Counted from the stretch's first letter, positions 11,745 through 22,432 are shown. The stretch is DNA of 64,000 nt from Odontocerum albicorne (GCA_949825065.1 OX463845.1:24034728-24098727); one strand, 5' to 3'. The notes: generated from the letters alone by a model not told the origin. Numbers and translations: made by a program.

Positions 11745-11975
11745 TATAAAAGAATCAATCTGACCTCCACAATGATAATGCCTTAACTACAAATAATATA
11801 TAAAAAAATCAATCTGACCTTCACAATGATAATGCCTTAACTATAAATAATATATAAAAGAATCAATCTGACCTCCACAATGATAATGCCTTAACTATAA
11901 ATATTATATAAAAAAATCAATCTGACCTCCACAATGATAATGCCTTAACTATAAATAATATATAAAAAATCAATC
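11745..11975. repeat. 54-bp minisatellite, about 4.3 units
   Basis: The motif aatcaatctgacctccacaa recurs at 11753, 11807, 11861 and 11915 and, truncated, at 11968, giving spacings of 54, 54, 54 and 53. Units are more than 90 percent alike by eye. A sister unit lies left of the mariner at 10414-10466, so the transposon split a pre-existing array. Confidence 0.95.
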
Positions 11976-12399
11976 CTTGTTTGTCTAAATCACAAAAACT
12001 CGACACATTTCTTAATAGACATTTCCTAATTAAATTTTATGATGTCTGAGACATTTTATATGAATTTTGTATTTGGTTTATTGTGAAAGTAGTTTCGTTT
12101 TTCTCGGATAGATAGATGTCATAAGGATTTTTTTTCTATCTTCATTCCAAACATGTTAAATATTTATTATGAAAGTTAATTTGAAGCTTTTTCCGGTCAT
12201 AGTTTACCCAAATTGCTTAAGCGATTTAAAAGCGTGGTTTTGATACCAAGATACTCGTAGATCTAAATAAATGTTTTTTTTTTTTGCTTTTTTTTTTGGA
12301 AATTATGGAAAGCTTTTTTCACGTAAAATAATAAAAATGAGACATGAATTAAAAAAAATATGTACAGTATATGGCGACGATTCAGTTAGCGATCATGTG

Positions 12400-12560
12400 T
12401 GTCAAATGTAATTTTAAAAATCCGTAATGGTGATACGACACTCGAAGATGGTATATGCTCTGGAAGGCCGATTACCACTGATGAAAACCAAATCACAACC
12501 TTAAAAATATTCAGCGTTCTACGATACGACAGATTGTTTACGAGTAGATGCTGAAAATAT
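12400..12560 (+). pseudogene. Mariner transposase N-terminal fragment
   Basis: From 12420 the frame reads IRNGDTTLEDGICSGRPITT followed by DENQI. This is the region joining the two helix-turn-helix motifs of mariner transposases (the 'F..GD.sLED..RSGRP' signature). A second frame then gives IQRSTIRQIVYE, the start of the second helix-turn-helix. There is one frameshift between the pieces and a stop soon after. No catalytic domain or inverted repeat is found. It belongs to a different mariner lineage from the neighbouring full-length copy. Confidence 0.7.
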
Positions 12561-12999
12561 CGAAAACAAATTTACAGAATAAAGTGATGTCTACTCGTAC
12601 ATATAACATATGTTACATTTTTTCGTTTGAATTTGAGTTAAAAATACGAAAGTATCCGTAGAGCCTATCAGATTCATTCCAATCAAAACAGCAATACAGA
12701 AACATTTCTAATAAATTTGTTTTTTTTTCCGGTAACTATTTTGTTAAAAAAAGAACGAAAACATACTCGTACATGCATGTGTACTCGTATAGTATATTCC
12801 TTTCTACGAAGAGTTGTGTTGTTTACATAGTCGTTTTTGTACTTGGGACTATTGTTTTATTTTTTAAATCGACTCATTTTTGTGTAGTTTTATGATTCGT
12901 TCACATTCAATTGCTTAAAATTATATTAACAGAAAAATATTTTTATTGTAGCCTACTTATACACTTTGAAAGTAATAAACAGTTGTAAGTCATTATCGC

Positions 13000-13310
13000 C
13001 ATTAAGTTGTGCTGCTATTAGGGTAGGCAGAGAAAACAGATCTCCATTATATCGTGGCATACGTCATTCGCCTCTGCCTCGTCCATACGCGCGTCGTCAT
13101 GCATACTCTCGTATTACAAAGGCGTTGCACCCTCCTTCCTATCTTTCAGAATTTAATTCATTTGGTCATGCCACGTGTTTTTCGGCGTTCCTAAACATTT
13201 TTATACACATACCATCACGCCATAGATATTTTTTTTCATCATTCATCAACTGACTTTGTTTAATTCATTCTTTATTCGTTGCCGAACCATCTCAACGCTA
13301 GTCCAACTCC
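13000..13310 (-). mobile_element. LINE 3' end fragment
   Basis: On the minus strand it has the terminal pattern of the LINE tails in this window: 'tggagatctgttttctctgcctaccct', and a second 'atggcgtgatggtatg' near 13209. The distal part (complement of 13280-13300) has a degenerate match to 'rWFG..'. The 95-codon plus frame across it (12966-13253) is not a gene. Confidence 0.5.
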
Positions 13311-13914
13311 TTCAGATTTTTGGTTATTTGGGTATTCCTGAAGCTGTATACAATATTCCATTAAAGTCTATTTCTTGATTATTTTAAGTCGATAATAGTT
13401 TATTTTTCGTCATCTTAGCATGTTTATTTTGTGATTGCAACAGTCATATTATTGCGTAAGTAGTCTTTGTTTGCCTCAAAGTGCTGGAGAGATATGGGTG
13501 GCTTGTGCAGTTTTAGGAAGTACTTGAAGGCACCTCTTTTTGGGAAGTCTTGTCATTTTTTTATTATATATGGACCTATACACATACACCTAAAGCCGAA
13601 AGTGTTATTATTGCATATCGGCATAAATCCAAAGGTTTCTTTGTAGTTCGTTTTCTCGGGAAGTTTTTTGCTGTTTTCTTACGAATATAAATTTCTAAAC
13701 ATATCCAGATGCGGGGAAATTTTTAATCTCATGACCGTAGCCACCATCTATCTCCCTATCCTTAGACTCAACTCAAATATATTTATTATGTTGTATTTTT
13801 ATTTAATCAATCAATACTGGGTTCAAATCCTGATTTATAGCGCTCTTGCGGAGAGTCTGCTCTCTAAACGGCGTTTTATAAATTATCCTTTTATTATAAT
13901 TGTTAATAAGAAAT

Positions 13915-14040
13915 GTGTTTATGAAGGATAAACGTGAGCTAAAAACTGATGTGTTAAATAGGGTGAAAAACATCACGTTGAGATGGTTTGGAGATGTTGA
14001 ACGGATGGGTGATAAAATATTGACTAAATATACCCAAATG
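13915..14040 (+). mobile_element. LINE C-terminal fragment
   Basis: The frame MKDKRELKTDVLNRVKNITL is followed by RWFGDVERMGDKILTKY. This matches the conserved 'LRWFGHVERM' segment after the reverse-transcriptase domain of many insect non-LTR elements. About 40 codons survive. It then runs into T-rich sequence. Confidence 0.7.
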
Positions 14041-14343
14041 CGGACCGGACCACCTTCCTATTCTTACCTATATACTATACTTAACTTTTTTTTTGTAATA
14101 CTTTTTTTTACCTTTTTTTACCTGAACATAGTATGCTGTCAAAAGGCCAAAAATAAATTGCCCTTTTTTAATATTCTCATTTTTATAAGTATACCATAAA
14201 ATAATTACAATAAATGACTCACTGCAAAGTCCCACCAAACTTAGTAGTTTACGAAATTTTATTTATATACTATATGTATTGTTAAAAAAATATAGCTATC
14301 TAATGGTTTAATTTCTGATCTCAGTTTAAATAAAAGATTAATT

Positions 14344-14703
14344 AAAAGGGTCTCCCTCACCCCTGTGATCAGAGTACCACATTATATTGGGCTAGGTAGC
14401 CCGAACAAGAAGTCACCTAGCGAGACGATTATTTCGATGGCCCATTACCCAGCCCCCGTTGGGAAGTTTCAGATTTGATTTAATTACTGACGGTATGCGA
14501 AAACTATTCAGCCGAATGTCCCGTTATGTTTGCAAGATCTATACAAAGACTTAATAATATTAAGTTGTCAAGAGGGTTCTGTCTATCAAGAGAACAATGT
14601 TAATTTGGTTGCTGAGCCACGGATCCTCTCAATGGGCGATTGTTCCCATCAAATGATGCGTGTTTTGTTTCGATATCAGGGAAACGGAAATTATATCGAT
14701 TAA
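14344..14703 (+). other. GC-richer block with an interrupted reading frame
   Basis: One frame stays open from about 14344 to TGA at 14476-14478. It is interrupted by a second TGA at 14488-14490 and continues open to TAA at 14701-14703. That is about 115 codons with two stops five codons apart. The first half includes VPHYIGLGSPNKKSPSE and MAHYPAPVGKF, the second VAEPRILSMGDCSHQMMRVL. I do not recognise the family. Composition is clearly richer in G+C than the flanks. It could be a decayed gene, a retrocopy or an unrecognised transposon segment. Confidence 0.35.
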
Positions 14704-15039
14704 ATGTATCCTATACGTCTTTGAACGGATATTTAACTTTTATCACAAGTTTTTGTTGATAGAGTTTCATTAATATTTAAATCCTTTTATAAATTTGTAC
14801 TATAGAAATGTTTCATAAAGAAATATTATTCCTTAGTATTTCTTATATTTTTTATTGTTTTATTTTGATTGTACGGTTAAACTGTATACAATGGAAGTGT
14901 AATATATGTTATATGTATTATAATTATAAAACATATAATATATGTACAATATTATAATTATAAAAGGTTTTTCTCTCTATCAATTATAATTCTATATTTT
15001 TACGTGTATTTTATTTTTATTCATGTCTTATTTGTCTAT

Positions 15040-15310
15040 GGTTGTCCTTGATACACACATACCATTACGCCATATTCCTGTCGGAGTAGGCAGAGAGGAG
15101 ATAACGTCAACACTTTCCTAATGCGACTCACATATTTCGTCTCTTCTACATCCGTACACCTCCTCATACAGTTCCTATGATTTGTTACATTTCCTTCTTT
15201 CAGAATTATTTTCCTTGGCTTTCCCCTGCTTTACATTCGCACATTATATTTTTTTTTATAATATTTCTTCATTTATTCGTGCCCAAACCATCTAAGAGTG
15301 CTCTTCTTCA
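15040..15310 (-). mobile_element. LINE 3' end fragment
   Basis: The complement shows 'ttgggcacgaataaatgaag' at the left, then about 170 diverged bases, then 'ctctctgcctactccgacagg' and 'atggcgtaatggtatg'. This is the order expected from the C-terminal RWFG region to the 3' terminus of the LINE family seen at 29455-29765 and 45205-45530. Confidence 0.6.
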
Positions 15311-16069
15311 TCTTACTTAAAACTTCAGTCATACATTATTTTTGATAGATTTTCATATTTTGTAATTCATGTATAATTTGATGTTTTACTGTATTTTTTT
15401 ATTGTTCAATGTATGGTATATTTATATGTTTGTTGTTTAAACATATGTTTTTTAACATCTGATGTGCATTTTTTATCTCTTTCGATTCATTATTGTCTTA
15501 TTTTTAGCTAATACTTTATTAAGTGGGTTTTTATAAGAGTTTTTCATATTACATGGAATTCTATTTCTTCTGTCATCTATTATATTATATCATTTATTTT
15601 GTTTTTTTTTCTCACTTAATATGTTTTGAATTATGTTGTCTTGTTTTTTGCCTAAATGCGACGGCAATAAATGAATGAATATATAAATGAATATGCTCAT
15701 TATTAATTAAACAGCAAATTTAATTCTAAAATGTTATTTAATTCATTTGGTAACTTTTCAAAAATATGTTAGTGTTTTAACATTTATTAATGTGTAACGC
15801 AAAGTATTTTAGGTTACATAAAAGAATGAAATTGTATAGGCCTATTACTATTACTTGTCTACAAAAGAAAGCTGAGGTGTTATAAAAGTTTAGATGCTTT
15901 ATTGAACAACGTCATGTCCCGAGTTCAATTCCTATTGAGTTCAACTTTTTTTGTTTTTATGTATTAATTGATCAGAAAATCATTTCGAAAGGCGTGTTAC
16001 TGCAGATAACAAGGTCAATGGCGCACTTCTACTTTTTTTCCAGTAAATATATTTTTAATTTTTCAAATA
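15311..16069. other. AT-rich stretch without a recognised gene
   Basis: No coding motif is seen. A B-box-like cgagttcaattcct at about 15921-15934, preceded by diverged tRNA-like sequence, hints at an old SINE head but is too weak to call. Confidence 0.4.
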
Positions 16070-16290
16070 TTTTGTGTGCAGTGGGCTGTAAGTACAAACC
16101 TTGTATGAAAGTGAATCCTGGACAAAGAAGTGGAGTGATAGGAGTGGAATAAATACGGTAGAATGCGTGCCTTGCGTAGAATATTTGATATTGTAAGATG
16201 ATGATGGTTTGGACACATTAAGAAAATAATTTGCGATAGACTTACGAGAAAAATATACCTATATGTTGAAATAAGGTATGCGAGATGGTA
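16070..16290 (+). mobile_element. LINE C-terminal fragment
   Basis: Across frames it gives a match to 'YGSESWT' (YESESWTKKWSDRS), then INTVE, then 'WFGHI' and 'DRLTRKIYL'. These are in the usual order of the post-reverse-transcriptase region. There are several frameshifts and a deletion of the 'MRALRR' region. The minus frame at 16063-16302 is a shadow. Confidence 0.65.
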
Positions 16291-16339
16291 TTCACATAAC
16301 ATATGTTAGTACAATATTTGATCAGATATTAGATTTTAA

Positions 16340-16570
16340 TGTTATACTTTGCTTTATGTAATTATAAGGACTAAATAATCATTATATTATTATATTCATT
16401 ATAATATTACTTTAATATTATTATATTATATAATATTACTTTAATATTATTATATTATTATATAATATTACTTTGCTTTATGTAATTATAAGGATTAAAT
16501 AATCATTATATTATTATATTAATTATACTTTGCTTTATAAATTTATAAGGATTAAATAATCATTCCAAAA
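16340..16570. repeat. AT-rich compound tandem repeat
   Basis: The unit 'actttgctttatgtaattat..aaggactaaataatcatt' occurs three times, near 16347, 16469 and 16526. The interval between the first two is filled by repeats of attactttaatattattata. It looks like local duplication by slippage with no coding content. Confidence 0.8.
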
Positions 16571-17365
16571 TAAATAAGAAACATTTTGTGAAATGAAATA
16601 TATGCGAGTTATAAAAATAATATTTGGATTGAAAATGCGTAAACGTCGTAAAAAAAGAATGTAAATAAATGGAATATTCTCTATACTCGTACTTGTAAAG
16701 AATATACAATATATGGCTAAATTGTATTTTACTAGTAAAGAATTGACGTCGATACTGTAATGGCCAATGAAGTTTTATGGTTCTCGAATAGAATACGTCG
16801 TTTTGTTTTTAGTAGGATTGCTTTACGCTTCGTCTAAATTACTCAAGGAGGCTCGTTTTAAGATATCCTTAAGTTTGACCTCGAGGGGTAAAATAATGAT
16901 AATTGAGTATATATTAAATGTTTATTCTCATTAAAAGTTTCAGATTATTAAACAACTCATTAGAAATTATTATAAGTTATAAATTGCGAAGCTTGCAAGC
17001 GAGGGATTGGTGCGTGGTTATTGTTTTGGGAGGAGGTGGAGTACGCTTTCATGCACGCGGATTATTTAGAGACAAAATGTAGGAAATTCGATGTTAAAGG
17101 GATGGATGGTGTAGTTTTCTTCTTATTCATGTAGATCTTGGCTCTGTTTTCTTGCAAAAATCATTCCTGGGAAGCAGTCCATCAGCTATCCTCCACCTTT
17201 AAAGCGAATACAGCAGGTGCTTTCTCTGTAATTTAAAGTCTTATTTGATATCCATAAAAATGTCAGATTTTTTACTGTATGAAAATGCATTAAAAAAAAT
17301 GATTGAATGTATGCATTAGTATTTTTTTCTTAACTTGAACTACCTCGTAGATACAAACAAATGAC
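16571..17365. other. No recognised gene
   Basis: AT-rich sequence with a slightly GC-richer patch at about 16985-17110. No frame longer than 60 codons with a motif was found. Confidence 0.4.
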
Positions 17366-17540
17366 GACCTCCGTGGCCACGACGGTAAGACGCTTGTCTT
17401 ATAGCCCCGTAAGTTACGCGCCCGATTCCCGTTGGAACCGAATTTAAAAAAAAAGTTTGCAGGTCGTTTTTTACTTAAGACCTTTTTAACATCGTTCTGG
17501 TTGATTGGAAGAGATTGCCTAGACTTATAACCATACAATA
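17366..17540 (+). mobile_element. SINE-A copy
   Basis: It begins gacctccgtggcc, has the conserved 'ggtaagacgcttgtctt', a B-box-like gcccgattccc and cgttggaacc. The body 'acttaagacctttttaac', 'ctggttgattggaagagattg' (conserved to 17520) follows. The 3' tail after about 17530 is eroded. The minus frame at 17290-17538 is read through it. Confidence 0.85.
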
Positions 17541-17589
17541 TTTACTCATTTGTATGGTACCCCTTGAACTTGAACTTCATGATGTAAAC

Positions 17590-17893
17590 ATGTTGAAGAG
17601 CGTAACCGAGAGACGGTATTGTTTTCGGTACTAGTATTTGAGTCTTGTGGTAAGGACCACTGGAATAGACAAGTAAATAACTCACAGTTCGCCATCGCAC
17701 GTGTTTCGCAATATTACCGCACGTGGACCGGCAACAACACTTCTACACGTTTAGCGCTTCTTAGTATCGTTACCAGATGAACTGCTTAGCCAGACTGGTA
17801 AAATTTCATTATTTTTTTGTAATCATTGGGAGTCGAATCCGAAATCCCCGAGTGGAAGACCAGCGTCTTACCAACTAGGATACATAGGTCGTC
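17590..17893 (-). mobile_element. SINE-D copy with head
   Basis: Read on the minus strand the head is gacctatgtatcctagttgg, 'taagacgctggtcttccac', B box 'ggattcgactccc'. The body has 'ccagtctggctaagcagttcatctggtaacgat', then 'cacgtgcggtaatattgcg' and 'gcgatggcgaactgtgag'. The head is the same as that of SINE-A, but the body is unrelated to the SINE-A body. This is the most complete SINE-D copy in the window. Confidence 0.8.
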
Positions 17894-18871
17894 CACGCAA
17901 TATGAAGATGTCACTTCAAATTACATGTTTTTTTATATCTTTATTGTATTTTTGTACCATTTTAGAAAGAATTAAGGAATGCACAATATATTTGATAAAA
18001 GCTTCATATTGAAAAATGAAAAATCCTTTGTCCTTAAAGATTTAGGCCTTAAGACATAGAGATGATAAAACGGACGCAGGGTAAGAAGTTTTGATCATTC
18101 GTTGAATGTAGATTAATGGCACAATTTAACAGGTTAATAAAATAAGTGTGCAAAGGACGATTGAAATACATATGGTTTTTTTGTTCCCCTATTTTTGATA
18201 AGAAAATTTTTCTTAATTTCCTCTTGTTTAAAAAATTGAAGGTAAATATCCTCGTGAATTTGACCTTTGCCATTGCTCTGTGTATTTGCACTGCAGGGTA
18301 AGGGTAGGCTTGTGATGAGGCCGCAGGAAACTCTGCCTATATTTGGGCTAATTGCCACTTCAAGTTGATTATTTGCCCATTAAAAAGCTCGCTTTATTTG
18401 ATAGCGCAAACAGAAAAATATCATTTAGTTTGGTTTCCGTTAAGTAATCAATTGATGTTTGATGTTGTTTTAATGGCTATTTAAGTTTCATTAAGATAAC
18501 TCTTGTCAGTGACACTTCTTGAATTAAAAACGTATTCTTAATATTTTTACTGCCTCTTGTTTTCACTCTCTGTTGCTTTATAGCGTTAATATATTTAAAA
18601 TAAACACAATCAGTAATGGGTAATATTACCTATAGAAACGCTTTCGTTATAGAATGCAATAAGTAATTTAAGAAAGTTAATCGACTAAAGTAGATGAGAT
18701 TTTAAAAAATATTTTTCGTCGTATCTTCTAAAAATGTATTCAATTGCATTAAAAATACTCAGTGAACATATTTATTTTTTTAAATCGAGATATTTATTAA
18801 CCTGCCGCGTTATTTTAATTATAGTGCTTGCAATATTTCTAAAATATTTGTTTTAAGCATAAATATTTCAT
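17894..18871. other. No recognised gene
   Basis: A minus-strand frame at 18134-18358 starts MAISPNIGRVSCGLITSLPL, and its first 30 codons are GC-richer than the rest. I do not recognise it, and nothing around supports a gene structure. The remaining sequence is AT-rich. Confidence 0.3.
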
Positions 18872-19087
18872 TGTACTATATTACACTTTCGTTGTATGCA
18901 GTATAATCTGACGAGCTTATTGCCATGTGGCAGTGTCTTCCAACCAACCAGAAAGATGTTCAAGTGGCCAAGAGTGAAACTCAGACTTGAGTCAATTTTT
19001 TAAATAATCTGGTTTCCAACAGGAATCGAACCCGCAATCTCAACGTTGGGAGACAAGCGTCTTACCAACTAGGCCACGGATGTCGTC
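18872..19087 (-). mobile_element. SINE-A copy, near full length
   Basis: The complement reads head, body and tail in order. The A box (complement of ccaactaggcca) is at 19065-19076 and the B box (complement of ggaatcgaaccc) at 19022-19033, spaced as in a type 2 polymerase III promoter. The tail contains 'acaacgaaagtgtaata'. It is one of the best-preserved copies and useful for a consensus. Confidence 0.9.
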
Positions 19088-19419
19088 GTCAAATATGACT
19101 TCTCTTAACATAATAAATTTGCATTACGCATATTTAACATTTCTTCAGTGATACAACGATCGTAACAAAGAAATAAAATACCAAGTAAATAAAGCCCCCT
19201 GCTGTCTCCCGATGCCTACAACATGTGTTCTGGAATAACAAGGGCGTGATATTAGACAGTAAGGTCAACTTAAGAGAAAGAAGATATTTAATCTCTTCCT
19301 TGTCGCGGTTCTTATGATTGAGGGTCGTAAACTTCCATTATTCTTGCTTGCAGTATGCGCCTTAGTGTTTCATTCTTTCCGACATATCTCATCCTGTAGT
19401 ACCTACGAGTAGATCCATG

Positions 19420-19745
19420 TTAAACCAGTCGGGATCTTCATCTCCCTCTGCTCTCCTCCACATTTCGTGTAATAACCAACGTCGTCAAGTTGGCGGAGCC
19501 TTACAATGCACCTGTATAACTGAACGATATGTTTCAGAAAAAATGAACGTGTCTGGCATTCACTTTGATCTCTTGCAGGATTTACGCATTAATTTTCGCT
19601 GTCCAGGGGATCGAAAGCATTCGCCTCCAGCACCACATCTCTAAAAAATCAATTTTTTTGTGTCTCTTGGGCTCTTATCGTCCACGACTCCACTCCATGG
19701 ATGAAGATCGAGATGGTCAACGCATGTATCTCGCGAACTTATGAT
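19420..19745 (-). mobile_element. LINE C-terminal fragment
   Basis: On the minus strand the pieces HGVESWT, then MWCWRR or its remnant (RCGAGGECFRSPG in one frame), then 'EIKVNAR' and 'APPT' follow the layout of the tail of the LINE group with 'FEMWCWRRMLRI.W'. At least three frameshifts are present. The plus frame at 19417-19644 is a shadow of this fragment. Confidence 0.6.
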
Positions 19746-20100
19746 ATTAAGACATGTCTATTTCTCATAATTGGTAAATAAGTTTTTAGGGAGTATTACT
19801 TCCTATATATTATACTTTCGAGTATAGCTATTCGAAGCTTCTTTTTATTGCTTTTAAGTATTTTTTTCAAAATACTTTCCATTCAAATTAGTTTTTAATT
19901 TAAACTAATTGACAAAGTTTTCATGATAATACTCATACTAAACACTTTCAGGATCGTTTATAGGATATCATTAATACATTTTTCACGAGGTTGTTCTTAA
20001 TCTCAAAAAAGTTATTTTCTAATTTGCTATTTAAAAATAACCTCTCAACTTTTCCTAATAATTACCACATAAACATTATTGTAAACCCATTTATAGTTGA

Positions 20101-20370
20101 TACTTGGAAAAAATAACGGAAATTAGGTTTCCAAATGAGAGTCCATCAATCCCTACTGAAAGATCTTATCCCGCCGGAGAAAGGCTTCATAAACAGGGCT
20201 TGGGGGTGATCGCCCCGCCCCAGCCATTAGGAGCGCTCCAGAGAGTTAGCTTTCCTCTCCGGGGGATTAAGCGGTGCTGTTTGTGTTATGACTGACCAAT
20301 ATCTCCCAGCCCTCCGATTCTCTCCCACTTGGCGGTCTGCGGTGAGGATATTAACGCTTTACACCTGTGG
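20101..20370. other. GC-rich island, unidentified
   Basis: The block is strikingly richer in G+C than its surroundings and holds a plus frame of 63 codons (20104-20295) with no known motif. Both strands lack a recognised repeat, RNA or coding signature. It may be a piece of a retroelement or a host exon cluster. Confidence 0.35.
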
Positions 20371-20594
20371 TACTTAACCTTTTTTTGTTTCAGAAAAAAT
20401 TCAAACAAGATCAACAAGATTCAAGACAATTTCAGAACAAATTCAAGTCTGTTAACTTATTCAATGAAAAATGATCGTTTGCAAATAATTTATAATACTT
20501 AAAATTTACAAAATAGTACATTTATTATTGTAGTGTATTACAAATTCTTTGTAATATACAGAACAACCTAACTGGTTTATTGTATCCCTATTGA

Positions 20595-20763
20595 TTGATT
20601 TATTCATTCCTAAGAAATTCATCTCGTATTCTGTCATACATTGTCATCCCGTATATTATTCTCAATGCACGCATTTCTACAGCATTTATTTGATTCTGTT
20701 CAAACTTTTTCCACATGTACGTTTCACTTCAATACATCAAAGTTGGTAATAAAATACTGATGT
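20595..20763 (-). mobile_element. LINE C-terminal fragment
   Basis: The minus-strand translation reads LLPTLMY, a stop, then SETYMWKKFEQNQINAVEMR followed by ALRIIYGMTMYDRIRDEFLR. This is the typical 'YGSE.W......INAVEMRALR...G....DRIRNE' block of insect LINE tails. One in-frame stop is present. It lies 80 bp upstream of the exon-like segment at 20846. Confidence 0.8.
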
Positions 20764-20845
20764 GAATGTATTGATTGCAAATAGAAAAATATTTTATAAA
20801 TATGCTAGAAAATTGGTATCTAATGTTTTTTATCTCTCGTTTCAG

Positions 20846-20940
20846 GTACGTTCGCTCGTCGTGGATAATCTTGCTGCTAATGTGTCGCTGCATGGGATAT
20901 TAATCATTCCGTCTAACAATAAGTCTGGGTCAAGCTGGAG
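20846..20940 (+). other. Candidate host exon (95 nt), unassigned
   Basis: A strong acceptor-like tract (tttttatctctcgtttcag) ends at 20845. The next 95 nt are GC-richer than either flank and open in the frame VRSLVVDNLAANVSLHGI followed by LIIPSNNKSGSSW. At 20941 a donor-like gtttgt follows CTGGAG. The segment holds 31 codons plus two bases, so it would join a following exon in phase 2. The frame extends both ways in AT-rich sequence (20762-21028), and those extensions look intronic. I do not recognise the protein. It could also be chance, because no partner exon is evident in the window. Confidence 0.35.
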
Positions 20941-21559
20941 GTTTGTACTTACGTACTTTTCTTTTGTCGTATTTACGTTATTTAAGGAACATATCATTAT
21001 ACAATTAATAAATAGTCATTTCTGTTAGACGATAATTTATTGACTCCTATTAGGAATTTTCCACATTCTCGTATATTTTGTTTTATATCATGTCATCAAT
21101 TCTAAATGTTTATTTTTGTAAAAAAAAAACGTATTACTCTTAGTTATTTATGGAATCTAAATTGTTTTATATCCATTAAAAATAAAAATTAGAGGGATAT
21201 AAATAATTTAATAAAAAATACTTAAGTTCTTCAAACACTCGTTTACCGAAAATGATAATATTCCAAACTTTTACCAATTAAAGATCATTGAATAATATAA
21301 CGATACTGTAATAAATACTCCAAATACCTAAATGTTGAGCTACCAACTTTTTGCAATTATTAACGATATTATTCCAAAAAGTACGAGTTTTACATGAAAT
21401 GTTATTGTTTTGTCTTAGTAAACGATAATTTAATATTCCGGCGGATATGTGTGGGAAAAGTTGAGAAGATTTGTTTTCTATTTTTTTTGGCTTTCTGGAC
21501 CAAGACTTGAATCTAGATTCTACAATATAATAAAATTATCTCTTCAGATATGAGTGTAT
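20941..21559. other. AT-rich stretch without a recognised gene
   Basis: Low-complexity A/T sequence with no repeat family match. If 20846-20940 is an exon, this is intron. Confidence 0.4.
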
Positions 21560-21636
21560 AAATGACATTTTACTGGCGGGCACGCAAAATCCGCCCGGCG
21601 GGCGCTAAGCAGCGGGCATGGAGTTGGGTACCCCTG
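21560..21636. mobile_element. hAT-type terminus (solo end)
   Basis: The complement begins at 21636 with caggggtacccaact and continues into a GC-rich stretch (gcccgctgcttagcgcccgc). CAGGGGT plus cccaac is a widespread hAT terminal style. The opposite end was not found upstream, so this is a solo or truncated end. The 8 bases after it (ctctacgc) would be one target-duplication copy. Confidence 0.5.
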
Positions 21637-22017
21637 CTCTACGCTATCAGATGAGCACTTCGATTGCCCATTTCAAAAGAAAAACTTATTTTCTCAATTG
21701 TATTAGTTTTTTTTATATGGGTTTATTTGCGAAATGGTTTGTCGACATTATTTTTTGGCCATATATGATGATTTTTTTATCACATACGCGTAGAAACAAT
21801 AATAATTAATGTTGAAAACTCTTACACTTTTCAATATATTATGTAATATTTTTCTCTATTTTTAATTCTATGAAACATTTTATTTAATGCAAATTTGATC
21901 TTAAACATTCTTAACTTTATTATCGCAAACAATATGTCTCCTAATGATGACAACATTCCAAATATAAGATATTTTTGGTCGAGCAAATAATCCCTGAATT
22001 CGATACGGAATGTCAAA

Positions 22018-22432
22018 AAAATCCCACTTGAACTCAATGTGGTAAGTTTGATAATCCGTCGTAATCCCATTTAGTACCTTTCCCTCGAATGAACTCGATG
22101 CGTCTAGTTCAAATCCCACTTAGCATCTTCTCCTCGAATCCCAGTTAGCATTTCCCCAATAAACACATCAAGTTCGAATCCCAGTTAGCACTTTCTCACT
22201 TACTCGTAACACCCCATAGATTGAACACCACTGAGCACTTATCCCACCAAAATTCCACTTTGAACCTTCTCCTCCAACGCACTCAGTGCGGTTAGTTCGA
22301 AAATAGGTCGAAATCGTTCGAAAATCCCACTTTTAACACTTACTTCTCGAACGAACTCGATGCAGTTAATTCGAAAATCTCACTTAGCACCTTCATCTTG
22401 AATAAGACCAAGTATTATGTCGCCAAACTTTC
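22018..22432. repeat. Degenerate ~50-bp minisatellite
   Basis: About eight diverged units repeat the pattern aatcccacttagcacctt, ctcctcgaacgaactcgatg, 'cggttagttcg'. Some units are shortened to about 25 bp or expanded by about 20 bp. Short frames across it (21831-22070 and 21901-22119, minus) come from the repeat. No protein-repeat reading was convincing because unit lengths break frame. Confidence 0.85.

Noticed and set aside
12966..13253. 95-codon plus frame
   Set aside because: It is read across an antisense LINE 3' end.
15870..15950. Old SINE head with a B-box-like motif
   Set aside because: Too diverged. Only the B-box-like stretch is convincing.
16380..16540. CRISPR-like array
   Set aside because: The repeats are simple AT-rich slippage units with no regular spacers, in a eukaryotic context.
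18134..18358. Minus frame starting MAISPNIGRVSCGLITSLPL
   Set aside because: The first part looks protein-like, but I could not tie it to a family, and the rest is AT-rich noise.
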